A stretch of DNA of 34,963 nt. Origin: Clostridia bacterium (GTDB lineage Bacteria > Bacillota > Clostridia > Oscillospirales > CAG-272). Position numbers and translations under genes: made by a program. The notes below the pieces were generated by a model. The model searched no databases, was not told where the DNA came from, and saw only the letters and a program-made list of their open reading frames with translations. Shown here in pieces: positions 1 to 8,184 of the stretch. Every line of letters starts with the position of its first letter. Position 1 is the stretch's first letter. Where the stretch lies: assembly GCA_017508405.1 (NCBI GenBank), contig JAFVYY010000125.1, positions 1-34,963 of the forward strand. Reading direction: 5' to 3'.

Positions 1-302
1 TATTCCTTGAATTTATATTTGATCCACGGATCTGTTCCGGCAACTGAAGGATCTCTCGGAACAGTCTGGGGACGCCACTGCATATAGCTGTTTATCTGCC
101 CCTTGATAATACCATCATTCAAGTAAGCGGTTTTACTGTCGAGATTGTAATGAGAAAAAACACTGGGGATAGCCTCAAGAGCTATATTTCTGTGGGTTGA
201 AGTGTCGATCGGCGCTTCATTGCCGGTTTCAGCGTATGCAAAAAATGTAAACAAAGGCACGAGCATACAGATGCAAAGAATTAATGAAAGTGCTTTTTTC
301 AT
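1..302 (-). CDS. Secreted protein, 5' part only; possible discoidin-like domain
   Basis: The gene enters on the minus strand and runs off the left edge, so only about 100 N-terminal residues are visible. The ATG at 302-300 has an AAGGAGAA ribosome binding site just upstream and a good promoter further up. The first ~26 residues form a clear Sec signal peptide: MKKA, a hydrophobic core (LSLILCICMLVPLFTFF), then AYA before the likely cleavage point. The mature part begins with segments such as RNIALEAIPSVFSHYN, then LNDGI and DPWIKYKF. That spacing resembles the start of F5/8-type (discoidin-like) carbohydrate-binding domains attached to many secreted glycoside hydrolases. The domain call is an inference from pattern only. 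The catalytic part, if any, lies outside the window. Signal peptide and reading frame are secure; function is not. Confidence 0.7.
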   Translation of the reverse strand, partial: MKKALSLILCICMLVPLFTFFAYAETGNEAPIDTSTHRNIALEAIPSVFSHYNLDSKTAYLNDGIIKGQINSYMQWRPQTVPRDPSVAGTDPWIKYKFKE

Positions 303-336
303 ATTTATTCTCCTTAAAATAAATCACATTATGTAC

Positions 337-365
337 ATTTTACCATAAATAATGTAATTATTCAA
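337..365 (-). promoter_or_regulatory. Sigma-A promoter for the secreted protein gene
   Basis: Read on the minus strand, a TTGAAT -35 box (365-360) is followed after exactly 17 nt by a TAAAAT -10 box (342-337). Transcription would start near 330, giving a leader of about 28 nt before the ATG at 302. Confidence 0.65.
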
Positions 366-391
366 GTATTATTTATAAAAAATATACAAAA

Positions 392-430
392 CCCTTAAGT
401 CTGTGATAAAAAAGACTCAAGGGCTTTTTG
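392..430 (-). terminator. Intrinsic terminator downstream of ribF
   Basis: An 11-bp stem (CCCTTAAGTCT at 392-402 with AGACTCAAGGG at 413-423, one mismatch) encloses a 10-nt A-rich loop. T-rich tracts flank it on both strands. It lies 9 nt beyond the ribF stop codon, so its natural role is to end ribF transcripts. It also separates ribF from the secreted protein promoter. Confidence 0.65.
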
Positions 431-432
431 TT

Positions 433-1353
433 TTATTTAAGAAAATAGTTTTTAGCTTCCTCACAGTCGAGGGATATTCTTGCGATCAGATCTTCAATAG
501 AATCGAATTTCCTTTCCTCACGAAGAAATTTATAGAAATTTACCTTAATATAGGAGGAGTACAGGTCACCGTTAAATCCGATAATATGAGTTTCCATATT
601 TTCGGCAGCCCCGTCACCGTCCGTCGTGGGGCGGGTACCTACGTTGGTAACGGAGGGATATACGTCCTCTCCAATTTCACATTCGGTAATATATACGCCC
701 TTTTTCGGCTTTACCTTACATTTGGGAATAAGCTGGTTTATGGTAGGTGTACCCATTTTTCTGCCAAGCCTTTTGCCTGTTAGCACCTCGGCATATACTG
801 TGTACGGGTCGCAGTAGGGAAGGATACTTTCACATTCGCCGTTTTCTATATGCTGTCTTATGAGTGTGGAGCTGATAGGCGTGTTGTTATACTGTATCGG
901 TGGGCAAATTTCAACACGTCCCCCGTCTTTTTCAAATAAATGCGCTATATCCTCAGCTCCGAGCTTCGCACCCTTTCCGAATCGGTAATTGTATCCGCAG
1001 GCAACGCCAACGCAGCGCAAACGGGATTTAAGCACGTTTTTAACGAACTCATCACCATCAAGATCACGTATTTCGGAAAAATTATCGATTATAAGGTAGT
1101 CAGCGCCTGTTCTTCTCATAAATTTGATTTTTTCTTCCAGAGTATAGATGGATTTCTTCGACCCTGTGGCTGTATTCGGTATTGTTGAAAAGGTATAAAT
1201 TCCGCATTTTGCCTTCATTTTAACGGCAAGACGCATAGCAGAGCCGAAAATTGCTCTGTGTCCCTCGTGGCATCCGTCAAATGTGCCTAAGGCAAGTACG
1301 GTATTTTCCTTTATGTCGCATAATTGCATGGTTTTTAAATCATAAACGGTCAT
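433..1353 (-). CDS. ribF: Bifunctional riboflavin kinase / FAD synthetase
   Basis: RibF phosphorylates riboflavin to FMN and adenylates FMN to FAD in the cytoplasm. The 306-aa length is normal for the family. The N-terminal nucleotidyltransferase domain carries the signature GTFDGCHEGHR at residues 23-33, followed by the expected FGKGAKL and ISSTLIRQHIENGE segments. The C-terminal riboflavin kinase domain shows GKRLGRKMGTPTIN, GVYI, NVGTRPT and METHI motifs. The start has a GAGGTGAT ribosome binding site. Many Firmicutes have ribF behind truB; here it stands alone, divergent from the MBL-fold gene, with a terminator just after its stop. Nothing in the leader resembles an FMN riboswitch. Confidence 0.96.
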   Translation of the reverse strand: MTVYDLKTMQLCDIKENTVLALGTFDGCHEGHRAIFGSAMRLAVKMKAKCGIYTFSTIPNTATGSKKSIYTLEEKIKFMRRTGADYLIIDNFSEIRDLDGDEFVKNVLKSRLRCVGVACGYNYRFGKGAKLGAEDIAHLFEKDGGRVEICPPIQYNNTPISSTLIRQHIENGECESILPYCDPYTVYAEVLTGKRLGRKMGTPTINQLIPKCKVKPKKGVYITECEIGEDVYPSVTNVGTRPTTDGDGAAENMETHIIGFNGDLYSSYIKVNFYKFLREERKFDSIEDLIARISLDCEEAKNYFLK

Positions 1354-1442
1354 TTTTTATCACCTCATATAGATTATTTTAATATAAAAGTAAAAAATTT
1401 TCAATATTAAAATAAATTTACTTGCAAAATTGCAGAAAAATA

Positions 1443-1471
1443 TTGTATAGTGGCAAAAAAAATGTTATTAT
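1443..1471 (+). promoter_or_regulatory. Probable promoter for the MBL-fold gene
   Basis: TTGTAT (1443-1448), a 17-nt spacer, then TATTAT (1466-1471). This places a start site near 1478 and leaves a leader of about 60 nt before the GTG start codon. The -35 box is weak, so confidence is moderate. Confidence 0.5.
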
Positions 1472-1536
1472 AAAAAGAGAAATCCGCAGAAAGCATAGGC
1501 GGACCTTCAAACTTTATTTCAAACGGAGGAATCTTT

Positions 1537-3492
1537 GTGAAGGTAATTTGGTTAGGACAAAACGGATTTTTATTCGTATCCGGAAAAAATAAGGTTCTTG
1601 TGGACCCGTACTTAAGCGACAGTCTTAAAGAGCTTGATATAAGAATGGAGCGCGGTTGGAGTATTAATAAAAGGTTCCTTGAGGTTGAGCCTGACGTTAT
1701 CGTGCTTACAAACTCCCATATGGACCACACCGATATGGCAACGCTTCGAAATTATATCGAGAGAAACAAATATCAGACTACGCTTTTGTGCTGTGAGAGC
1801 GCTTTTAATATTATTTCCTCATCGGGGGTCATAGGACGGTATAATAACGTCCTTATGGAAAACGGATCTCAATGGACACACGACAATCTTGTGTTCGAGG
1901 CTGTACCCGCAAAGACCGATGATAAGACGGCGATAGGTATTATTATTACCGATACTGCGGAAAATAAAAAATACTACGTAACATCCGATACTCTTTACAA
2001 CAAGAGAATTTTTAAATATATTCCGAGGGATATTGATACTCTTTTCTTGCCCATCAACGGTGAGGATGGCGGTATGAATATGGATGACGCTCTGAGATTC
2101 GCTAAGGAAATAGATGCTCTTCATACTGTTCCTGTCCATTTCGGTATGTTTGATGACGTTAATCCGAAGAAATTCAAATTTGACGGAGCAGTCATACCCG
2201 AAATATACAGAATAATCCCCCTTTCGAGAAACGACCGTGCAGAGCTTGGACGTATTTCTCTTCGCAAGGTGTTTGCGGGTGAGGAAAGAGATATGAAAAT
2301 ACGTCTCAGTGAAAAAAGCTTTAAGGTTGAAAATTCAAAAATAGTATCCGACAATACTGAAAATGAAGCAAAAAGCGTTTCTTCTGCCGAGCCTGTTCAG
2401 GCTAAGACGTCGGAGGATACAGCCGTTAATGCACCTGAAAAGGTAACGGTTAAGGCAACGGAAGAAAAAATATATGATCCCCTTCCCGCAAGAGAGGCGG
2501 GACTCGCATACTTACAGGCTCTTAAGGAACGTCAAAAATCCAAGATAAGTATAGAAAAAGCATCACCGTTACAGGAAAATCAAGACAAAGCGGATACAAA
2601 AAAGAAAGAATCCAACGCAGGTGATACTGATAAAAAAGATTTACCGGAGGTGAAGGCTGCTGATTTAGAAACGACAGCTATAAGTCTTGAATCCGACAGC
2701 GCAGCCGAAAAATCCTTCGAGGAAAAGCCATCGGAAGATAAGGTGATAAAGCCCGAGGATGAGGAGCTTATTGTGATAGAGGACTTTGACTTTACGGCTG
2801 AAGAGGATATAACTTTCGTAGAGAATTTTACGTCCGCCGATTATACGGATGCAAAAGAGGAGAAAACAGAGGCTCCCGCACCCGTGACAGCAATCGAGGA
2901 CCTTGCAAGCACCTTTGGAGATGAAGAAAAATCATCAAAAGAGATATTACAGGAGGATACCGAGGAGGAAACTGCACCGTGGAGCTTCGATCCCTTTGCC
3001 ACCGAGGATCTTGACGGAACTCTTGAAGTGGATTCCGCAAGAGGAGCTCTTGCCTTTGAAACACTTGAAAGCATACAGGAAATTAGTGAGGAATACGATA
3101 ACGTAGATGATGGCGAGGAGATTCCCGAGCCATACGATGATGAGGATGAAAGCGAATCATCGGATACGTCAGAGGTTGAAATTCCCGATGAAGTGGATGA
3201 ATTTGAAGAAAATTCAGATAATATTTCGGAAGAAACGGCAGAGATTGAAGTGAGCGCAGAAGATGTGGTGTCCGAGAAAACGGAGGAAGCGGATGAAATC
3301 GATGCCGACACGGAGCTTATCTATTCCGATACCTCAAATGAAGCTGTAAAGGAGGATGACAAGCCAAAGGGCTTTGAATCCTACGATGAGGGTGAGGACG
3401 AGGATATGTCCGATAAGATCGACGCCTACATTAAGGAGCTTGAAAAATTTGAGCGCGGTGATACAGCCGACTTCAGCAATCTTGAATTTTAG
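1537..3492 (+). CDS. MBL-fold (UlaG-like) protein with a 400-residue acidic tail
   Basis: The GTG start at 1537 is set by AACGGAGGA ending 6 nt upstream. Residues 1-~245 form a metallo-beta-lactamase fold of the UlaG-like group: WLGQNGFLF, LVDPYLSD, TNSHMDHTD at 58-66, VTSDTLYN around Asp151, and VPVHFGMFDD with His201. The usual HxHxDH motif reads NSHMDH (59-64), so the first His is Asn. The usual His of the middle loop appears to be Lys126 in VPAKTDD. Residues ~265-651 are low-complexity and rich in Glu and Asp, interrupted by a more ordered stretch near 313-335 (YDPLPAREAGLAYLQALKER) and ending in a helix-like DKIDAYIKELEKFERG. No signal peptide is present, so the protein is cytoplasmic. 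Substrate unknown. A terminator follows the TAG stop directly, so the gene is probably monocistronic. Confidence 0.85.
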   Translation: MKVIWLGQNGFLFVSGKNKVLVDPYLSDSLKELDIRMERGWSINKRFLEVEPDVIVLTNSHMDHTDMATLRNYIERNKYQTTLLCCESAFNIISSSGVIGRYNNVLMENGSQWTHDNLVFEAVPAKTDDKTAIGIIITDTAENKKYYVTSDTLYNKRIFKYIPRDIDTLFLPINGEDGGMNMDDALRFAKEIDALHTVPVHFGMFDDVNPKKFKFDGAVIPEIYRIIPLSRNDRAELGRISLRKVFAGEERDMKIRLSEKSFKVENSKIVSDNTENEAKSVSSAEPVQAKTSEDTAVNAPEKVTVKATEEKIYDPLPAREAGLAYLQALKERQKSKISIEKASPLQENQDKADTKKKESNAGDTDKKDLPEVKAADLETTAISLESDSAAEKSFEEKPSEDKVIKPEDEELIVIEDFDFTAEEDITFVENFTSADYTDAKEEKTEAPAPVTAIEDLASTFGDEEKSSKEILQEDTEEETAPWSFDPFATEDLDGTLEVDSARGALAFETLESIQEISEEYDNVDDGEEIPEPYDDEDESESSDTSEVEIPDEVDEFEENSDNISEETAEIEVSAEDVVSEKTEEADEIDADTELIYSDTSNEAVKEDDKPKGFESYDEGEDEDMSDKIDAYIKELEKFERGDTADFSNLEF

Positions 3493-3521
3493 AAAAAAGC
3501 GACACACCGTGTCGCTTTTTT
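3493..3521 (+). terminator. Rho-independent terminator after the MBL-fold gene
   Basis: A run of A, a perfect 7-bp stem GCGACAC/GTGTCGC (3499-3505 with 3509-3515), an ACC loop and six T. It begins immediately after the TAG stop codon. Confidence 0.9.
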
Positions 3522-3571
3522 ACATTTAACTTAAAATATAGTGAAATAGAAATGAAAAAATCAGGAAAATA

Positions 3572-3600
3572 TTGAAAATGGCGAACGCCTGTGATATTAT
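3572..3600 (+). promoter_or_regulatory. Sigma-A promoter for the serine hydrolase-ATPase pair
   Basis: TTGAAA (3572-3577), 17-nt spacer, TATTAT (3595-3600). Transcription would begin near 3607, about 30 nt before the ATG at 3637. With only 11 nt between the next two genes, it probably drives both. Confidence 0.7.
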
Positions 3601-3636
3601 AATTACAACACGTAAACTATATAAAGGAGAAAAGCT

Positions 3637-4803
3637 ATGAATTACAATTTTTCAGACCTTGACAAATATCTTGATTCCATTCTCGTAAAGGAAGAGGTCC
3701 CCGGATATGACTGTAAGGTTTTCTTTGAGGGCAAAGAGGTATACCGTCGTATGGGCGGCTATGCCGATAAGGAAAACAAAAAGCCGATAACCGATAATAC
3801 TATGTATTTTATTTATTCCGCATCAAAGCTCATTACCTGCGCTGCGGCTCTTCACGCATACGAGGAGGGGTATTTTAATCTCACCTATCCCGTTTGGTGG
3901 TACATTCCCGAATTTAAGGATTGCACGGTAAAGAAGTATGACGAAAACTGGAATCTTGAGCTTGTTAAGCTTGAGCGTCATATGTGCATTCAGGACCTTT
4001 TCACCATGTCCGCCGGACTTAATTACGATCTTAACACCGAGGCGATCAAGGAAACCGTTAAAGCAACGGATGGCAAGGCTCCTACGGTTGAAATCGCCAA
4101 GGCGATTGCAAAGGGCCCCCTTGAATACCAGCCGAGAGACCGTTGGGGATACAGCCTTTGCCACGACGTTTTAGCGGCGGTCGTTGAAGCGGCGACAGGA
4201 GTCCGCTTTGCCGAATACGTTCAGAAAAATATTTTTGATAAGCTCGGTATGAAGGACTCATACTATCATATAAATGATGATATCAAGCCCCGTATGGCTC
4301 AGCTTTACGTTCATAATTCCGATGACGGTCACACTTACGTTCGCGACCTTAAAAACGATTACGTGGTTGGAACGGAATACGATAGCGGCGGAGCAGGTGT
4401 AATAACCACTCTTGACGATTACTCCAAGTTTGCCTACGCCTTGGTAAACGGTGGTGTAGGTCAGAACGGTGAAAGAATACTTTCTAAGCTCGCTGTTAAC
4501 CTTATGCGTACAAATCTCCTTGACGAAAAGCGTCTTAAGGATTTTAAGAGCTGGGATACAAATGCCGAATACGGCTACGGTCTCGGTGTTCGCACAAAGA
4601 TAAACGAGGGCTGGGGCGGAAACTTCACACAAATAGGCGAATTCGGATGGGACGGCGCTGCCGGTGCTATGGTATCCATTTCTCCCGAAAGAAGAATCGC
4701 CATAGTATATTTCCAGCATATGCTTAATTCACTTGGAAATATCATTCATCCAAAAATCAAGAATATAGTTAATATGGCTCTTGCCGACAAATTTGATAAA
4801 TAA
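3637..4803 (+). CDS. Beta-lactamase-family serine hydrolase
   Basis: A 388-aa protein of the serine beta-lactamase / DD-peptidase-like hydrolase family (class C-like fold). The catalytic SxxK is SASK at residues 61-64 in YFIYSASKLITCAA. The second-motif tyrosine is Y172 in WGYSLCHDV, where the more usual YxN reads YSL. DSGGAGVITTLDDYSKFA and the C-terminal GEFGWDGAAGAMVSI are typical of the family. There is no signal peptide or membrane anchor, so a cytoplasmic esterase or peptidase role is more likely than cell-wall or antibiotic hydrolysis. The start is supported by AAAGGAG upstream. It lies 11 nt before the P-type ATPase and probably shares its transcript; the substrate cannot be inferred from this. 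Confidence 0.88.
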   Translation: MNYNFSDLDKYLDSILVKEEVPGYDCKVFFEGKEVYRRMGGYADKENKKPITDNTMYFIYSASKLITCAAALHAYEEGYFNLTYPVWWYIPEFKDCTVKKYDENWNLELVKLERHMCIQDLFTMSAGLNYDLNTEAIKETVKATDGKAPTVEIAKAIAKGPLEYQPRDRWGYSLCHDVLAAVVEAATGVRFAEYVQKNIFDKLGMKDSYYHINDDIKPRMAQLYVHNSDDGHTYVRDLKNDYVVGTEYDSGGAGVITTLDDYSKFAYALVNGGVGQNGERILSKLAVNLMRTNLLDEKRLKDFKSWDTNAEYGYGLGVRTKINEGWGGNFTQIGEFGWDGAAGAMVSISPERRIAIVYFQHMLNSLGNIIHPKIKNIVNMALADKFDK

Positions 4804-4814
4804 GGAGAAAAAAC

Positions 4815-7457
4815 TTGAAATATTATAACGAAGAATCAAGCAAGGTTCTTTCAGCTCTTTCATCAACGCCCGACGGAATCTCAAATGACGAAGCTTCAAA
4901 AAGGCTTTTTGAAAACGGAAAGAATAAGCTTGCCGAGGGTAAAAAGGTAAGCCTTATAAGAAGATTCCTTGCTCAACTGTGCGATCCCATGATCATTGTG
5001 CTTTTAGTTGCGGCAGCCCTTTCTCTGGTTACCGCAATTTATGAAAACGAATCCTTGGCTGACGTATTCATAATTCTTTTTGTCGTTATTTTGAACGCTG
5101 TACTCGGCGTATTGCAGGAAAGTAAGGCGGAAAAGGCGATAGAAGCCCTTAAGGAAATGACCACGGCAAAATCAAAGGTCATCCGCGGCGGTATTCTTAT
5201 GAGTATACCGAGCGAGGATATAGTTGTCGGAGATATAATCGTTCTTGAGGCGGGCGATGCGGTTCCCGCTGATGCGAGAATTATAGAATGCGCTTCTCTT
5301 AAGGTGGAGGAGGCGGCTCTTACAGGTGAGAGCGTTCCTGTAATCAAGCAGAGCGAAGCGATAGATAAGGGCGCTGACGATACGCCCCTGGGCGACAGAA
5401 AAAATATGCTGTATATGGGCTCTACCGTTGTTTACGGAAGAGGTAAGGCAGTCGTAACGGGATGCGGTATGAACACCGAAATGGGTAAGATAGCGGACGC
5501 TCTTACTCAGGCTCAGGATGAGGCCACTCCGTTACAGCAAAAGCTTTCACAGTTAAGTAAGATTCTTACATTTGCGGTTCTTGGCATATGCGTTCTTATA
5601 TTTGCGGTAGGAATTATAAGAGCGGGTGAATTTACCGCTTCATCCGTGATCGGCACGTTTATGCTTGCCATCAGCCTTGCGGTAGCTGCGATTCCCGAGG
5701 GTCTTGCCGCAGTTGTTACCATTGTTCTTTCTATGGGCGTTACAAAAATGTCAAAGCGAAATGCGGTCATACGCAAGCTTACCGCTGTCGAGACCTTAGG
5801 ATGCACGCAGGTTATCTGCTCGGATAAAACAGGTACTCTTACGCAGAATAAAATGACAGTAGTAGAATCCTATTCAAGGGATGACGCACTTCTTGCAAGA
5901 GCTCTTGCCCTTTGCTCGGACTCCGAGCTTGACGATAAGGATGAAGTGATTGGAGAGCCTACCGAAAACGCTCTTGTAGCCTTTGCATATAAGCTCGGTC
6001 TTGACAAGAGAATAATGAAGAAGGACAGTCCGAGAGTGGCGGAAGCGCCCTTTGATTCCCTTCGTAAAATGATGTCAACTGTATGCGCCGATAAAAACGG
6101 ATACGTACAGTATACAAAGGGAGCGCCCGATGAGGTGCTTAAAAGATGCAACAGAATCTATACGGAAAACGGTGTAAGGGAGCTTACGGATAGCGACAGA
6201 GCGGAAATTCTTTCCCTTAACAAGAATATGGCAGACAGAGCGTTACGTGTCCTTTGCGGCGCTTATAAGGAATACGCTGAGATTCCCGAGGAAAAGGCGG
6301 AAAGCATGGAATGTGACCTTGTCTATATCGGCCTTGTAGGTATGATCGACCCTATAAGGGAGGAGGTCAAGGCTGCAATCGAGCAATGTCATACGGCAGG
6401 TGTACGTGTTGTAATGATAACGGGAGACCATAAGGATACTGCCATTGCCATTGCAAATCAGCTGGGTATACTCGGAGAGGGACAGGAGGCTATAACCGGA
6501 ACCGAGGTTGGTAAAATGTCCGATGAGGAGCTTCTTCTTAACATTCATAAATACTCCGTTTATGCAAGAGTTCAGCCTGAGCATAAGGTAAGAATAGTTA
6601 AGGCATGGAAAACGGCAGAGAAGATTACCGCTATGACGGGCGACGGTGTAAACGATGCTCCGAGTATTAAAATTGCGGATATAGGCATCGGTATGGGAAT
6701 TACCGGAACGGACGTAACCAAGAACGTGGCTGATATGATCCTTGCCGACGATAACTTTGCCACAATAGTCGGAGCTGTGGAGGAGGGCAGAAGGATCTAT
6801 TCGAATATCCGAAAGTCCGTTCAATTCCTTCTTGCTTCAAATCTCAGCGAGGTAATAAGCATATTCTTCGCTACAATGGTTGGCTTTACCATTCTGAAGC
6901 CTACACACATTTTGTGGATAAATCTTATTACAGACAGCTTACCCGCCCTTGCTCTCGGTATGGAGGATTCGGAAAGCGATTCTATGAAGAAGCCTCCAAG
7001 AGATTCCAAGGAAAGTATTTTTGCGGGCGGACTTATATCCGGCACCATATATCAAGGCGTGCTCGTATCGTTACTCACGGTGCTCGCATATTTGGTAGGG
7101 CACTACATCGAATCCGGCGTATGGGAGCTTGTAACAAGCGGAGAGGGAATGACAATGGCGTTCCTTACTCTATCAATGGCGGAGGTATTCCATTCCTTCA
7201 ATATGAGAAGCAGACACGGCTCCATATTTAAAATAAAAAAGCAAAATGCAGTTCTTTGGGGCTCGGCTGCCCTTGCAACGTTGCTTACCGCAGCCGTAAT
7301 TTACATTCCCTTTATGGCGAAAATGTTTGAGTTTACTCCAGTTTCTGCCAAGGAATATTTTATCGCAATAGGAATCGCATTCAGTATAATCCCTATAGTG
7401 GAGCTTGTTAAACTTATTGAAAGATTTATAAACAAGAAAAAAGCTATGAAGAAATAA
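4815..7457 (+). CDS. Ca2+-transporting P-type ATPase (P2 type)
   Basis: An 880-aa cation pump that would export Ca2+ from the cytoplasm at the cost of ATP. The TTG start at 4815 follows AAGGAG by a normal distance. Visible motifs in order: actuator TGES at 170-173, transmembrane segment 4 AAIPEGLAA (PEGL at 294-297), phosphorylation loop SDKTGTLTQNKM with Asp337, MITGDHKDTA, and TGDGVNDAPSIKIADIGIGM. Segment 5 SNLSEV and segment 6 NLITDSLPALALGMED follow. The Asn and Glu of SNLSE, the Asn, Thr and Asp of NLITD and the Glu of PEGL match Ca2+ ligands known in SERCA pumps, which supports Ca2+ over Na+/K+. Length is typical of bacterial SERCA/PMR1-like pumps. It is preceded by the serine hydrolase gene and ends at a terminator. 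Confidence 0.93.
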   Translation: MKYYNEESSKVLSALSSTPDGISNDEASKRLFENGKNKLAEGKKVSLIRRFLAQLCDPMIIVLLVAAALSLVTAIYENESLADVFIILFVVILNAVLGVLQESKAEKAIEALKEMTTAKSKVIRGGILMSIPSEDIVVGDIIVLEAGDAVPADARIIECASLKVEEAALTGESVPVIKQSEAIDKGADDTPLGDRKNMLYMGSTVVYGRGKAVVTGCGMNTEMGKIADALTQAQDEATPLQQKLSQLSKILTFAVLGICVLIFAVGIIRAGEFTASSVIGTFMLAISLAVAAIPEGLAAVVTIVLSMGVTKMSKRNAVIRKLTAVETLGCTQVICSDKTGTLTQNKMTVVESYSRDDALLARALALCSDSELDDKDEVIGEPTENALVAFAYKLGLDKRIMKKDSPRVAEAPFDSLRKMMSTVCADKNGYVQYTKGAPDEVLKRCNRIYTENGVRELTDSDRAEILSLNKNMADRALRVLCGAYKEYAEIPEEKAESMECDLVYIGLVGMIDPIREEVKAAIEQCHTAGVRVVMITGDHKDTAIAIANQLGILGEGQEAITGTEVGKMSDEELLLNIHKYSVYARVQPEHKVRIVKAWKTAEKITAMTGDGVNDAPSIKIADIGIGMGITGTDVTKNVADMILADDNFATIVGAVEEGRRIYSNIRKSVQFLLASNLSEVISIFFATMVGFTILKPTHILWINLITDSLPALALGMEDSESDSMKKPPRDSKESIFAGGLISGTIYQGVLVSLLTVLAYLVGHYIESGVWELVTSGEGMTMAFLTLSMAEVFHSFNMRSRHGSIFKIKKQNAVLWGSAALATLLTAAVIYIPFMAKMFEFTPVSAKEYFIAIGIAFSIIPIVELVKLIERFINKKKAMKK

Positions 7458-7464
7458 AAATGTT

Positions 7465-7505
7465 CGCAGAGAAGTGCCGAACGGCAAATCTCTGCGGCTT
7501 TTTAT
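7465..7505 (+). terminator. Terminator after the P-type ATPase gene
   Basis: An 8-bp stem CGCAGAGA/TCTCTGCG (7465-7472 with 7489-7496) contains a second small GCCG/CGGC hairpin in its loop and is followed by GCTTTTTATT. It starts 8 nt after the stop codon. Confidence 0.85.
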
Positions 7506-7953
7506 TGATTTTAAATGAAAAAATTCATAAAAAAAGAATATTCATTTTAGACTGTTGTCAATATGCAATTTTGGGCAAAAAGTAGAATTTTAAAAAGTTT
7601 AAAAAATAATAATTTTGATTAGAAAACTAATAAATACTGTGCAAATTATACAATTATGTTAGGTGGTTGTCTATTATGAAAGGTCGAGTTCAAAAGTGAT
7701 TAAAAGCAACTCACACTAGTGGAAAACTTAGTGGAAAATGTGAAAAACTCTTGATTTTCGGCAAGAGAAATCCACTTTTCAACAATCGACCCCGTGGAAA
7801 AGTGGAAAAAATCCGTTGATTATTTAGCATTTGCCTAAAATGATGGATGTAAAATCTTAATTTTTTCCAAAAAAAGACTTGACAAGAATTTATTCACAAA
7901 AAGGGTGAATATTCATAAAATCAATGAATATGACTTCATCATTTTGCACAAAA
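7506..7953. other. AT-rich gene-free region with structured repeats
   Basis: No credible protein gene is visible on either strand. The middle part, about 7680-7810, holds a cluster of GTGGAAAA motifs and several inverted repeats: GGTCGA/TCGACC (7682-7687 with 7786-7791), CTCTTG/CAAGAG (7748-7753 with 7762-7767), and a perfect 10-bp TCCACTTTTC/GAAAAGTGGA (7771-7780 with 7797-7806). A sequence matching the DnaA box consensus, TTATTCACA, occurs at 7890-7898. An ATG at 7677 with AGGTGG upstream opens only a 7-codon frame (MKGRVQK). The region may be regulatory, a protein-binding cluster or a decayed locus; the sequence does not decide. Confidence 0.6.
7719..7809. repeat. Cluster of GTGGAAAA motifs
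   Basis: GTGGAAAA occurs at 7719-7726, 7731-7738, 7794-7801 and 7802-7809. The last two are a perfect 8-bp tandem. A related GTGAAAA is at 7740-7746 and an inverted copy (TCCACTTTT) at 7771-7779. The reverse complement, TTTTCCAC, is close to the Firmicutes DnaA box variant TTTTCCACA. The direct-repeat layout also recalls the GTGG-type boxes bound by MraZ. Which protein binds, if any, is unknown. Confidence 0.6.
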
Positions 7954-8178
7954 TTAAATTCTCTCAATGAATGCAAGGCTTAAGCAGGTTAAAAGGAAAT
8001 TATAAATAAGAAAATCGTCGCATATCGGACGCAAAAATTCCTCGTTTACGAATCCGTATCCCGCTTCATAACGGAGTAAAGCGAGCTGAAGCAGGGATAA
8101 GGCTCCGATAATAGATATTATGTAAAGCACCTTTATAAGATGGAATCCCATTTGACTTGTAAAATTATTTTTTCTCAT
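7954..8178 (-). CDS. Small two-helix membrane protein, probably leaderless
   Basis: A 74-aa protein beginning MRKNNFTSQMGFHLIKV. Two hydrophobic stretches (VLYIISIIGALSLLQLALL near residues 18-36 and FLIYNFLLTCLSLAFI near 56-71) suggest two membrane helices. Between them lies a polar loop, NEEFLRPICDD. The family is not recognised. The start is unusual: the minus-strand promoter just upstream predicts transcription starting on or within a nucleotide of the A of this ATG (8178), and there is no Shine-Dalgarno sequence. A longer reading from an ATG at 8193 would start upstream of the -10 box and is unlikely. A shorter start at MGFHL is possible but also lacks a ribosome binding site. It is divergent from tilS. 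Confidence 0.55.
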   Translation of the reverse strand: MRKNNFTSQMGFHLIKVLYIISIIGALSLLQLALLRYEAGYGFVNEEFLRPICDDFLIYNFLLTCLSLAFIERI

Positions 8179-8184
8179 AGGATA

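Noticed and set aside
2841..3311. 156-codon Ser-rich frame antisense to the acidic tail
   Set aside because: Serine runs are the antisense image of Glu and Asp codons on the other strand; no start signals.
7677..7700. ATG with AGGTGG upstream opening MKGRVQK
   Set aside because: Only seven codons and no clear promoter; too little to call a leader peptide.
7506..7953. Calling this region the chromosomal origin
   Set aside because: dnaA and dnaN are not in the window and only one exact DnaA consensus box was found; kept as a weaker motif-cluster finding.
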